Positions 34,271 through 45,939 of a stretch of DNA of 64,000 bases are shown here, one piece after another. The DNA lies in assembly GCA_025738555.1 (NCBI GenBank), contig JAOVFP010000011.1:1488001-1552000 (forward strand), in the 5' to 3' direction. The notes under the pieces were generated by a model that saw only the letters and a list, made by a program, of their open reading frames with translations, was not told where the DNA came from and did not search any database. Position 1 is the first letter of the stretch; every line of letters begins with the position of its first letter. Both the position numbers and the translations under genes were made by a program. This DNA comes from Cyathus striatus (lineage: Eukaryota; Basidiomycota; Agaricomycetes; Agaricales; Nidulariaceae).

Positions 34271-34560
34271 AGATGCAAGCTCTGCAAGCTAGTTTAGTTT
34301 CCCCATCTCAATAGACTCAGAAGTGAAGAGTAAGGCCTTAAGGGATGGAATTGCACGATTATCTACACAACTGATTATCATGCACAGGTGTGCCGAGCGG
34401 ACGTTGAATCCGGCAATACTGACAAAGCGGTGCATAGCCACAATCAATTCTAAATATGGTGCGAATGCCCTACTTCAGTAATTTGCAGCGCGACTCAAAA
34501 CCTCGCGATCTAAGATTGGGTTGCACAACCCATCGTACTGCGTACTGAACAGGGCCTAAG

Positions 34561-34952
34561 TAGTCTCGTTGTACCATCCCCTCCCGATTAGGACTTCCTA
34601 TCGAAGGGGCTGGGGGGGGATGAACTTCGGCTCATTCGGGCATCTTTTCCCGCATTATGTATGTCACGAACGCTCACCGCTCTTTGTACCTCCCTTGTAT
34701 CTTATCTACAAATTCACTGCTTCACACATCACTCAATTATGCATAGCTATAACACTCGACGGTGGCCATCTGCACTGTCATATGTCAGTGACTTCGAAGA
34801 AGCATCTGCCGTTGTTAGTCCTCCAACTCAAGATACTTCTACTGCCTCCAGCCCAGTGGCAGGGGCTGATAGCGACACTGAACTCCCTGGAATGCTGTTC
34901 AGCCCCTAATTAGGACATGGCCTAATCGGGAGGGGACGGTATAACGAGACTA
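34561..34952. mobile_element. MITE, 392 bp with 32-bp inverted termini
   Basis: Positions 34,561-34,592 and 34,921-34,952 are inverted copies with 30 of 32 matches; the left one begins TAGTCTCGTTGTACC and both include CCCCTCCCGATTAGG. The TA at each outer edge may be the target duplication, as in Tc1/mariner MITEs. A short plus-strand ORF inside (34,661-34,909, YVSDFEEASAVVSPP) has no support as a gene. It lies between the two intact membrane-protein genes. Confidence 0.88.
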
Positions 34953-35172
34953 ATGTGACAGTTCGTAACTTCGCTACACCAGATACCACAAGCGGACATA
35001 TGTCCGATCAGGTGCTACATGTTTGCTACAAAAAATGGACGGTACAGGTAAGATTCTTAAATTGATCTTTATCTCGTTTTCTGTAGTTACAGGGGTTTTT
35101 ATGAATAACATAAAAGACAGGAAAGGTACGTTACAGCAAGGGGTATACTGTTGCTTGCATGTAGCTAGTCGA

Positions 35173-36571
35173 TCATGATTTTCTTATAGGTATCGCACTT
35201 ATGCTAGCAGGCTCAGGGGCGGCTCTTGAACTTGAATTCGAAAAGACCTGGCCATATTCTGGAGGAAGCGTTCCTTCATCTTCACCTTCGTCTTCAAGAA
35301 CAATAGGACCAGCATCCATCTCTCGTTGTCGAGTAGGGCGAGCAGCTAATGGAGGAGAGTCAGGGGTGGTCATATCTATCGACGACGAAGGTGCCACTGA
35401 AGAGGGTACAGAAGGCATGTATTGATGCTGATTTGGCGTATTTTTACTTGTACCAACGCCATATCCGATCGTGGGTACGTCCGACTTGCTCGTGTAACCA
35501 GCAGAAGGAGCACTCGAGCCACCACGAAAATTCATTGGTCGTGGCTCACTATGTGCAGTGAAGGGTTGAGGTATGATCTGATTGTCGGCTGGTAAATCCG
35601 GGCTGACAGATGAATATTTCTCATTCTTTATGTATGTGGTACGAGATCTTCGACGCCTTAGGAACCATATTAATAGGCCGATAATCGCGATTCCGGCAAT
35701 ACCGCCAACTACGCCTCCAGCTATAGCTCCAGCTGGTGAAGATTTCCTTGATGAAAAGGATGAACTGTCTGATGAAGTAGGTGTCTGCGAGCTTGAAGAC
35801 GAACTGGAAGTTGCAGCTGGCTGGCCATCGTCATAACTGCAACAGAGTATGTCAGGGGTGATTTACTGCTTACTAGCTGCAATCGACACTTACGAGTATA
35901 CCAGATAATCAAACAATGTCAGTGACTTATTCCCGCCATTCCCGAATTGGCCATTCTGAAGCATGAACGTATGCTGTCCTGCTGGCAGCGATGTATTGGA
36001 ATAAACAGAGACGTTGTAAATGTATGCTCCTTGAGTACCAGGCGGAACCCTCTCGAATTGACCGACGAGCTCATTATCAATGTAGAAGGTCATATTACTG
36101 TAACCGTCTGGGCTGGTGGTTGATAAGGCAATTGCGCAGAAAACATATATAGCGGTTCCTATACATCGAAAGATGTGTTATGGAAAGCAAACATAAGTAA
36201 CCTGTCGGATAATCTCACCGTTAAATGAGAACGTGAAGTTTAGAGGTCCCGTAGGAGGTAGGTTTGAGTTTGCAGGGAAGTACTGTGATAATGGTGAACC
36301 ATGCTTAACCGAAATAAGAGGATTCAATCATTGTACAACGTACTGTTCCATCGTGCCACGTCCTATCGAACATAGACCCTCCATCCACAGTCGCCGTGCA
36401 ATCCGTGCACACTACTCCATCGCTCCACGAAGTTGTTGGAAGGTAGTTGATCAGCCTCCCCGTCAGCGGATCAGGAAGTGAATCATCCACAGTAACATTA
36501 ACAAGGACAGCGCCTCCAGTAGTTATAAAGGAGAGTAAGAGCAAAGGGATTGCGAGGAGGGAAGTGAGCAT
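35173..36571 (-). CDS. Type-I membrane protein with extracellular beta-sandwich-like domain, copy 3
   Basis: Four exons (36,571-36,344; 36,282-36,219; 36,158-35,894; 35,836-35,173) total 1,221 nt, 406 residues. A clear signal peptide, MLTSLLAIPLLLLSFITTGG, favours ATG 36,571 over the in-frame ATG at 36,637. The parts are LVNVTVDDSLPDPLTGRLIN, TWHDGT, MTFYIDNELVGQFERVPPGT, SLTLFDYLVYS, a Ser/Thr stalk, the helix AGAIAGGVVGGIAGIAIIGL, the basic RRRRSR, and a Ser/Pro-rich tail with EDEGEDEGTLPPEYGQVFSN. It is closely related to the copy at 32,624-34,031, and the exon boundaries are identical in phase. The first donor is GTACGT here and GTGCGT in the neighbours. Cell-surface location is inferred; ligand unknown. 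Confidence 0.87.
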
Positions 36572-36732
36572 CACCGAAGGACAGTGGGATTCAACCACGC
36601 TGTCGTTCAACTGGAACTTCATAATGGCTCCAAACACGAGTATGGCGTTCTGCCATGGTGAAACATGTTCTCACCGAATCGCCCATAGCTAATGCCGTGA
36701 TTAGGATATCCCTGCACAATTACGCTATATTC

Positions 36733-36740
36733 TATTTATA
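36733..36740 (-). promoter_or_regulatory. TATA box for the membrane-protein gene at 36,571
   Basis: The minus strand reads CTATAAATAGAAT here, about 95 bp before ATG 36,637 and 162 bp before the preferred ATG 36,571. The extra leader may hold the small intron seen upstream of the paralogues (GTGAGAACATGT at about 36,660-36,675). Confidence 0.5.
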
Positions 36741-37009
36741 GAGCGCATAGCCCCGTTGGCGCTGGCATTTCGGCTGACCTCGGGAGCGGCGGAGCCTTGG
36801 CGTTTGGTACAAAGCAATGGTTCTTTACTCCAGTTGACATCTCCGATCAGGGAAGTGTAAGTAGTAAAAAGTACAATGTACATACAATGGACAGTACAGG
36901 CAAGTTGCCTAAATTACAATGTCTATTTCCATAAGAATACTATGTATCAATAAGTTACCACTCAATTAGGATTGTACTCGCAACAAGTATAAGATCACAA
37001 TTAAAGTCG

Positions 37010-38575
37010 TTACGCGTACGCATGATATTTATTCTCTGTATTCCTCGGTGACTTCGGAGACTCCAAGGGAGACGTCGTTATACCGGTCGAGAACACAGTT
37101 AAAATCGTAATTGACATTCCTGGGTAGAAGACTTCATTTTCTCTATGAGCAACTTTATATAAGTTGATCAGCATTCTTGAAATCATGATCTCCATTGCAG
37201 CATGAAACGGTCTAGGAATTATTAGCTATCACAAACTAAAACTGGGCATGGCTCTCACGAATAGCTAAACCATGGTATGTTTGTGACACCCTATATAACG
37301 CAGATCAAATCCCTTAGTAAGTGACGCAAAACATCAGGTGAGACAACTTACAACTACCATGAGATTGTTGAATATCAAAAGACAAGTGATCCTATTAATG
37401 ATATAAATATCAGCTACCAAAGGATAAGAAGCAAAGTAAAATGCACCCGAAGAAATACAAGATGTTATCGCGTAGCACAAGTTCATACAAAGATAATCCT
37501 GAGCCTCGTTTCCATCTTCCTACAGTTGTGCTTAGAGTCCTATAGAGCGCCCATAGGAAAAGGACGCCTTCAAACCCAGTTGCTGAGAGACTTCAATGAC
37601 ACACCCATAGAAGATGAGAAATTAGAATGTACCTGGAATCCACTGCGCCCACTCAATGCCTGTGTGAACAGATGGACATCCCGGGAGAGGTAGATGTATA
37701 ACATCTGCAATCACTGCGTGTCGTCGAATAGCATTGAATATGAGGATGTACATGAAGCCGCCGATGGAGGCCAGGAATAGGATGGTATTGATGATTGTGA
37801 CCTATAGGTTAGTTAGTGAAAGTAAAATACAACATAATTGATCAGCCAACTTTTTTAGAACAGTTGAAGATTGCGCATATTCGTAGCTGCATTACGATTT
37901 CTATTGACCATAGGAGGATTGCTCCCACTACTCGGATTACTGTATCCATTGCAACACATCTGATGTCGTCTTAGAGCAATGATTATATATCATACGAAAT
38001 ACAAGGGCTACGCACACGGTGTCATTTGTTATTCCTGGTCGACTGAATAGATGTATTTGGGTGACATCAAATATAAGCAGCGCTATTCCGTAGTATCTTA
38101 TCTGAAAATTGAAAACAAGCTTGTCAGAGAGCCAGACAGCGCCCAAGGTCTTAGACGGTAGACCGCACCCAAATAAATAAACATTTCCCGGTATTCCAAG
38201 GTTGAGGCTGTAAGTATCGGTGTCAGATCAATGATTGACATCGGGTGATAGAATCAATCCACCCAAATATAACGAATCTGTCAAAAGTTGTCAGGACTTA
38301 GGACTATATCAAGAAACGGGAGAGAATCAAAATCCATGACGAACCTCATCTTCCAACGTAACTACTGGATGTCCATTTCGATGTATGTTAAATAATAAAA
38401 CATCTAAGATGATGAGTGGATAGCTCACAGTAGTCATGCAATATCCAGGTCAAGCCAGGGACTAGACTAATCAGTCGATGCTGGTAAGAATAACAGGCGA
38501 AAGAAACTCACGGCAAGCATGAAGAGGGATTATGCTTCCTCTGTATAAATTAATATACTTATCGTTATTCTGCAT
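37010..38575 (-). CDS. DUF6533 multi-pass membrane protein (copy 2)
   Basis: Exon 1 starts at ATG 38,575 (MQNNDKYINLYRGSIIPLHA) and ends at a GTGAGT donor below 38,512. The next exons give LPGLTWILHDY, then LVTLEDE, IRYIW, PQPWNTGKCLF and IRYYGIALLIFDVTQIHLF (about 38,100). These match the conserved N-terminal part of DUF6533 (YD-x-L-x-T-x-x-x-E, then W and a RYYG helix). Further exons are VIRVVGAILLWSIEIVMQLR, TILFLASIGGFMYILIFNAI, GFEGVLFLWALYRTLSTTVG with LSLYELVLRDNILYFFG, and the final PFHAAMEIMISRMLINLYKV with a Ser/Pro-rich tail ending at 37,010. About ten exons; the smallest are reconstructed by phase and similarity to copy 3. Function unknown; about seven helices. Confidence 0.75.
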
Positions 38576-40098
38576 ATTTTAAGTTAAGCGAGCGAAGCTA
38601 TACTACGCAAATCTTCATTGGTAGATCAGAGACCTTAGAAAGATTTGCCAGTGGTAGCTCTTACTGACATATATAGTGCTGAATTAGGGTTTCACTGACA
38701 GAAGGTGCTACCGGGCCTGTCACGTTAACTAAAGTATGTGGAGGTGAGTAGGGCGTTTGGAGGATGAAAGATGACTACCTGGCTCTCGTGTATATATAGG
38801 GGAGACTCCGCGTTTTATCCGTGGAGTGCGCAATGTATCTTTGCAGTGCTTAAAATTATGTTCCAGTGTTCAAACTCCCAATGTTCTCAATTCCGTAGGT
38901 AGCCGTTCAGCTACGTAGCTCAGCCTCTAGATCTCCTGAAAATCATAGGCAATGCCCTGATACAGTTTGGACTTTCATCATGATCTGAAATAGCGCTGAT
39001 GCTATGATATCAAGGTTCATATTGGGATAATAATCAGATGCGCTAAACAGATTACTGAGAGAGAGGAAAGTTGAATAATAGAACTTACTTGATAGCATCG
39101 GCTTCGGAATTGCTGGGAGCTTGGTTGGGAGCTCGACCTTTGAACGGACTTGCGAAGGTAACAAAAGAGTCGAACACGAGTTAATGATGGGAGCTAAGTG
39201 GTGCTCGAGGTTTCCCACGAACATTGATACTTAGTTTCCAAGGCACCTTGAGGTACCTCACTATCGAGGGCAACTCACCTCGCGGTAACACTAAGTATCG
39301 ATATGCTTAGACTTGCAATTCTACTACTACTAGTGTATAGTTGAGTTATACGGCCATCAATGCCGACTCCACAGACAAATCACCGGAATTTAGTGGCCCC
39401 ACCGGTGTGCCCACCGCCGCGCCAATTCCCGCTGCTTACCTGCTATGACTGTTTTCCATTTTTGGGATAGCCTGGTTAATCTCACCTTCAGCCTGGCCCG
39501 GATCATGCTGACGGTGGAACTCAGCTATATATATGCTACCGAAATTGTAAGTCTATATCGATATGCAAAGCGCTACGCTGAGCAATACAGACTACTTTAA
39601 ATGTCAGATGTACAGCATGGCGGAATTTGTAGTTTCAGCTCGAGGTCACTGGATCAATAGGAAATGCTCACTGACTCTATTCGATCTTCATCGTAATTTA
39701 TTCAGAGTGGCTTGGCCTTAGTTGGAGCTAGCCGTGCGGATGGTACAAGGAACTCAGAGGCATTTGATGATCTGCATTCTTCCTCGCTCGTGCACCAGCA
39801 CTATATCACTATTACTTTCTCAATTTAGCCTCTCGCATTTCTCTATCATATTTCGGTAGTGTCTCAACTCTATATGTATACTGACCTATTCTGTTCACAA
39901 TCTGCTAGTAGCTTTTCTCCAAGGTTGGCGCCTCCCCTCGGCTAAGTGCCAAGTATGTAGTTAAAAGTACAACAATTTGAAATTGATGGCAGAGTAAGCT
40001 GCCTAACCTACAAGGTCTGTTTTCATAAATACTACCAATAAGTTACCAGTCAGTTAAGATTGTCCTTCTTAATAAGTATACGATCCTAAATTTGGTCG
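38576..40098. other. Spacer between tandem DUF6533 copies
   Basis: No gene seen. The minus-strand ORF opening at 39,224 (MFVGNLEHHLAPIINS) has a GTAAGT site near 39,090, but the matching segment of copy 3 (about 42,335) lacks the ATG, so it is more likely promoter or leader sequence conserved by the tandem duplication. A TATATATAGG tract lies near 38,790. Confidence 0.4.
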
Positions 40099-41684
40099 TT
40101 ACGCATGAGATTTATACCATTTCTTCTTCGGTGAATTCAGCGAATCCACGGGAGACGCTGCTACACCGGCTGAGAATACAGTCATAGTTGAAGTTGACAT
40201 TTCTGGGTAGATGACTTCCTTTTCTCCATTCGCAGCTTTGTATAAGTTGATCAGCATTCTTGAAGTCATGATCTCCATTGCAGCGTGGAATGGTCTAGCA
40301 GGAGTTGTTAGCGTCCACTAACCAAAAGTAAACAAGGTTGAGTGGCTCTTACGAATAGCTGAACCATGGTATTTTTGTGGCACCCTATACAACGCAGATC
40401 ATATCCCTAAGCGACGCGAATCACTGTTAATCAGCGACAGAACTTACAACTACCATGAGATTGTTGAATATCAAGAGACAAGTGATCCTATTTATATAAA
40501 GATCAGCCACCGCATGATAAAGTGGGAAAAGAAAAATGCACCCGAAGAAATACAAGACATTATCACGTAGAACGAGTTCATACAGAGTTAATCCTGAGCC
40601 ACGTCTCCATTTTCCTACGGTGGAGCTTAGAGTCCTACAGAGCGCCCATAGGAAAAGGACGCCTTCAAACCCAGTTGCTGAGAGACTTCAGTGACGCGCT
40701 CAGAGGATAAACAATTTGAATGTACCTGGAACCCACTGCGCCCACTCGATGCCAGTGTGAACGGACGGACACCCTGGGAGAGGTAGATGTATGACATCTG
40801 CTATGACTGCATGTCGTCGAATGGCATTAAATATAAGAATGTACATGAAGCCACCGATGGAGGCGAGAAATAGTATAAAATTGATGGCAGCGACCTATAT
40901 GTGGGTCAGTAATGGTAATATACAACGTAGACCAAATTGATCAACTAACTTTTATAGAACATTTAAATATTGCGTATATTCGTAGCTGCATTACAATTTC
41001 TATTGACCATAGGAGGATTGCTCCCACTATTCGGATTATTGAATCCATTGCAACACACCTAATGTGGTGTCTTAGAATAACGATCGTATGAGATACTAAG
41101 GCTACGCACACAGTGTCACTTGTTATTCCTGGTCGGGTGAATAGATGTATTTGCGTAACATCAAAAATAAGCAGTGCTATTCCGTAGTATCTTATCTGAA
41201 TATTAAAACAAGGTTATTAGAGAGTCAGATAGCGCCCAAGGTGTCCCGCACCCAAATAAATAAAAATTTCCCCGCAGTCCAGGGTTGAGGCTGTTAGTAG
41301 TATCAGGTATCGGGTATCAATCAGATCAAATGATCTACACCAGATGATATAATCAACAGACCCAAATATAACGAATCTGTCAAAGGATGGGGTTATGTCA
41401 ACGGATGAGGGAGTATCAAAATCCATGACGAACCTCATCTTCCAATGTAACTACTGGATTTTTGTTTGGATCTATCGTCAGTGATAGAACGCGATAGTTG
41501 AGAAATGGATAACTCACAGTAGTCGTGCAATATCCAGGTCAAGCCCGGGACTAAATTGATCGGTCAGTTCTGGTAACAATAAGTTATAGCGAGTGGAGGG
41601 AAACTCACGACAAGCATGAAGAGGAATAATGCTTCCTCTGAAAAGATTAATATACTTGTCGGTATCCTGCACCGATAATGCCAT
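40099..41684 (-). CDS. DUF6533 multi-pass membrane protein (copy 3)
   Basis: A tandem duplicate of the gene at 37,010-38,575. Exon 1 (41,684-41,609) starts MALSVQDTDKYINLFRGSII. Exon 2 gives LPGLTWILHDY, followed by an exon with VTLEDE. Later exons carry VIQ/VIRIVGAILLWSIEIVMQL-type, the GGFMYILIFNAIRRHAVIAD-type cytoplasmic loop, GFEGVLFLWALYRTLSSTVG-type, and the last exon MEIMTSRMLINLYKAANGEK to the stop at 40,099. Exon phases match copy 2. The reading frame looks open across the recognisable exons. Together with copy 1 on the other strand 14 kb away, it forms a local family. Biochemical role unknown. Confidence 0.73.
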
Positions 41685-43047
41685 GTTCCAACCTTGACGA
41701 GTTAAGTTATACTCTGTTAAACTTATACTACTTTAACTATCAGCGCCACGAGAGACAATCCGGCGGCAGCCCTTACTTACTGATATAGTGGTCTCAGTGG
41801 TCAACCGGAGTCTTAGGAGATAGTAATTGTAACGTCAACTAAAGCATATGGAGGCGAAGAAAGGCGGTTGAAGAATGGAACATGAGTACCTACCTTTTTT
41901 TGTATTTATATCGAGAGTGTGTGCATGGTCTGTGGAGTATGTAATATATTTAAGTTCCCATGTTCTACGTCCCAATCGCCTAATTTCCCCAAATAGCCAC
42001 GGGCTACATGGCGCAGCCCCCTACATCCTCTGACATTCATAGCTATTCATAGCCAGTAATTCCCTGACAAGATGACAACCCTGACACAGTTTGAATTGTG
42101 ATCATGATCTGCAAGTTGGGGCAATGCAATGATATCAAGGCTTACGTTGCGACAATGATCAGGTGCGGTAAACTGATTTCTGAGCGTAAGGTAAGTAGTT
42201 GGAGGTAATACTTAGTTCGAATGCATGATAACATCGGCGGATTTACTGGGAGTAAGGGTAGTTCCTCTGTACATGGGCGTAATGATGGTAACGTAGGAGG
42301 CGTTGATGACGGAAGAGCACAGCTTGAGGTTTCCCACGAAGATTATAAGCGCTGAAAACTACCCAATAAATTCAACGGATTGTACTGTGTACAGCATGTT
42401 CGGAAATGATCGCTAATACGCGTGCCAAGTTGACAGTGTAGTTCATAATATTGGGTGGTCATTAAACCATTGAAATAAAAGGCGAGGGGAGGATTTGGTG
42501 AGGATAATAATTCAATCAACGCCCAAACCGGAAAAGGCGCTGAGGCACCCACGGTAACCATACGCGAGAATGCTATTTTTACTGAGTTCATTATCAATCA
42601 GATCCCCGTGATAAGCCACTACTGAAAGGTGAAACTTCATCGAATGCGTAAGTAGTAAGTGCTCATAGCGGTATGCAGAATGAATAAAGTTGTAAAACAT
42701 ATCCAAGCGATTGTAGGCAGTAGTAGGTCCAGTAGTTTGGGCGCATCATGAAAGGCACCTACATGGAAAAACACAGTATACCACGGACCCACCACATGAA
42801 AGTACTAGACTAGTAGTATTTAAACCGGAGGAGATCCGTTCAAATCGTCAGCAGTGCAGGACAGTGGGTCATTTCCACCTCAACTCTCATTTCTCCCCAA
42901 TGTTCATATTCTCATATCTTTAGCTTCTCAAACTTTCTCAAACACAAGACATCGTGCATTAAGCAGTGCTTATACAAGGTTGGTTTGCTGGATTTAACTA
43001 TAGTTTAACAATTCTAAAAGCTCCCATAGCTTTACATTTACTCTACA
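41685..43047. other. Intergenic with promoter of the small secreted protein gene
   Basis: The right 250 bp, just before 43,048, share blocks with the promoter of the gene at 53,935 (minus): TCAGCAGTGCAGGACAGT (42,849), CTCAAACACA (42,937) and CATTAAGCAGTGCTTA (42,957), in the same order. Otherwise no gene seen. Confidence 0.5.
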
Positions 43048-43480
43048 ATGTACTCCATCATCAAATGTTTAGCATTTACGCTTGCTGTCGCCCAAGCTGC
43101 TCGGGCCGCACCTGCCGCATACCCAAATACTGAAGAGGACATTGCTGCCCGTGATCTGTAAGTCTTTAAATTTTATGAGCGGTTTAATCACAAAATCATT
43201 GATGTGTCGCATATAATACAGTGCCAACAAGGTATATGGAAGGGAACATCATGCAGGTGGACGTCAGCCTACAACAAGTCCGGAGCCGTCGACTATTTAC
43301 GAAATAAAAGCACGTGCCACTGCAGATTCCTACCACCAGTATCGAAGGGATAAACCAGTATATCCTCGGTCGATGATATCCGCGGCACACGTCGCCGTGT
43401 ATAGAAGAGGTCAACCAGTGAATCCGCCAAATCCAAATCCAAATCCAAATCCACCACCGACCACTACTAGTGCCATGTAA
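43048..43480 (+). CDS. Small secreted protein, 122 residues
   Basis: Two exons (43,048-43,157 and 43,222-43,480) with a 64-bp GT-AG intron. Exon 1 is a signal peptide, MYSIIKCLAFTLAVAQAARA, followed by APAAYPNTEEDIAARDL. The mature part has QPTTSPEP, a Tyr/Arg-rich stretch with two similar pieces (YRRDKPVYP and YRRGQPVNPP) and a C-terminal PNPNPNPNPPP run coded by CAAATC hexamers. The 110-nt signal exon, intron phase, PTTSPEP motif and promoter blocks are shared with the gene at 53,935. It has dibasic RR sites but only one cysteine, and that within the signal peptide. No known family; it is likely exported. Confidence 0.75.
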
Positions 43481-44230
43481 AGCGACATGACTCGGAGATG
43501 AATGGTCGCGGGGTCCAGTTAATAAATTAGAAGTCTTAGTTAGCTAAAGAACGATGGCCGTTTAAATGACATGTGTTTGAATGGCGTTGTAGAGGAAACA
43601 ATGGGCTTGAGGCCTAAACAAAGAAAATAAAATAAGCGAGTCGGTTGAACATCCGTTCGACCTGGGTGTTCTAAGGTGTCGAAAAGGGGGGTAAATGTTC
43701 ACTGGATTAGGAGGAGGTAGATACATAGTTTTTAAAGAAAACTAGAATAAAGAGACTACTTAATGAGGGAAGGTTGAAATAAAACGGAAATTAAATGTGT
43801 AGGATCGTAGATTATTGAAGAAAAAAGGTAAAGTTTGAAACATAGAGCATACCGATGAATTGGAAGAGAATTTGTAAAATAAAAACTTGAGGACAGGGAC
43901 TTGGAGCAGAGACACGGCCTTTGGTAACGCTAATTCCGGTATTCAGTGGAGCTTGGTAGCGCGCAGTACCGATTATCTTGAGTAATTGCGGCGTTGCGGG
44001 CGATGCAGGAGTGTCGGCGTTGAAGGGAAATGAGAGAGAAAGAGAGAGCGTGTGAACGCGAACAAACGCGTCGACGCACGCATCACTTGATTACGTAATG
44101 GAAAAATGTAATATCTTGATTTTTGTAGTGCAGGCGAAACGCCTGCTCTACAGCGTGGAACCATAAACGCCGCCTTTTCCCGTGCTAATATCAGTTACAA
44201 GGTTGTTTATATACCTCTCTCATCATAAAA
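43481..44230. other. Intergenic with a perfect hairpin
   Basis: No gene seen. At 44,125-44,151 there is a 12-bp stem with a 3-base loop (GTAGTGCAGGCG, AAA, CGCCTGCTCTAC; one mismatch pair). GAGA-rich DNA lies at 44,020-44,050. Confidence 0.45.
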
Positions 44231-45000
44231 CTATGGGCACCTAGTTTTTACCGCGCATGCATAAAGTGAGCGTGATTGAGTGTGCCACGCTCGGGGACGA
44301 AATTTCACGCTCAAGATATTTATTATACTCGTAAAGGCCCACTTATGAGTCAAATTAAATGTAAATCATATATATATATACCGGTATAGTACTATTGTAG
44401 TTGTATCGTCACCGCAAGTAATGATTCAAAGCAGGATAAGCATCCAGATGTCGAAGAAATCTTTTATATTTCATGCTCAAGTTGGAACGTACACGCTCAT
44501 TTTTCACGCTCACATCACGTACAAGATTTTATTTCACGCACAGGGTCTGAATTTTCGCGCTCAAGATCCATCAACTCACGCTCAAGGTCTCTACTTCATG
44601 CTCACAGTGTGAGTATTTATTTTTATAAGATTAAATGACACATCTGCATTTTGGCTTCACTTATGCATGGGAGGAGTAGTAAGTACTACTAAATACAATA
44701 GACATGGGTACAGTTCAATGTGGTGTATATTCACTTCATGTTAAAGCTCAAACTCGATTAAATTCAGAGTGGGTGTGAATATAAAAGTACATTCACATAA
44801 ATTGTGGCTCACTCTCAATAATAGATTATGAGCGTGAGCGTGATGAGTATATCTACCCAGGCCCATGTGTCATGGTAGGCTTTCCTATAACTCGAGAGTG
44901 AGTGTGGCAGGGGTACATATGTTCACGCTCACGCTCATCTCAATTTAAAGGATATGCAGTCGTACAGTATATATCACGCTCATGTTCATACTGACTATTA
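44230..45000. repeat. Interspersed TCACGCTCA word cluster
   Basis: At least 12 variants of TTCACGCTCA (also CATGCTCA and CGCGCTCA) lie in plus orientation at 44,300-44,600 and in mixed orientation (GAGCGTGAGCGTGA near 44,832; TTCACGCTCACGCTCA near 44,920) further right. This recalls the subterminal word arrays of element E. Possible diverged termini are TATGGGCACC near 44,232 and ACCCAGG..CATGTGTCATG near 44,857-44,877, but no target duplication was found. Confidence 0.5.
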
Positions 45001-45340
45001 ATTAAGTATGAACTCTATCTCATTCCGTTTGTCAGTACATAAGTCGAAGGCAAATTTAATATACTATTTATATACATGCCTAGTATACCAAGTCATTAAT
45101 ATACAAGTCGATCCGTTATACCCCTTATGTTTACACTCATGTATAGAATATCCATGCTCAACACTTCCCACCGGTGCTCACTGCCAAACTCATCTAAATT
45201 GAGAGTAAAATATATAGTTCATATTCAAGTTACTGGAAATATGTATGAGAAAAAACTGCTTCAGACGTTGGTCCAACTTTGGAGGTTACTACTGTATGCA
45301 CTATTTAAACTCCCCTTCCATCACATCTCCCAAAGATATA
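45001..45340. other. Intergenic, no gene seen
   Basis: AT-rich with short ORFs only. Confidence 0.4.
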
Positions 45341-45939
45341 CACTGTTGAGTCACGCGACGAGAGTATTTACTTTAATAAAATACTTAGAATATAGGTCCT
45401 AAATATAACAACTAAACACAAATCCTGAAGTGCGATTTTCAGTAAGTTCGAGGGGCGCAGTTGTATCATTTCCAAAATTAGAACAAGTTATTTATAGGTC
45501 AAATGAACTCGGGCTATTTTCAGTTCGCGTCGGGGTATTCAGATTTCGGTTCAAATAATAAACTATGTACGTATTTGTCGGTGTCAAAACGTCTCGTCAA
45601 TATTTCTGAATCTCGTCTGTTACACACCCTCCCTATCAGCGGGAGGGAAGAATGCCTGGCATTTTCTGCCGTTTCGTTCCCCCATTGTTCATCTATATAC
45701 AGTTACTAATGCGCTTATCTACAGGTTTTATCTATTTTATTAGCCCTACTCAATTCTTAATTTCTGGTGTGCAAAAACAGGAACCAGTGTAAGCGAGTTG
45801 TATGCGAGTGCAAGCGAGAGGCATCCATATGGTTGAAATGGTGCCAAGTAACGCATTGTGATCCTTCGCTGAGTTTCGGAGTTTGAAGATGATAAGGCGT
45901 TGCTCATCGCGACTGAGCACCTGGGGAGTATAGCGCGGC

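Noticed and set aside
39090..39224. Minus-strand ORF MFVGNLEHHLAP as first exon of DUF6533 copy 2
   Set aside because: The duplicated locus lacks the ATG (ATC at about 42,335), and a better first exon exists at 38,575 that matches copy 3.
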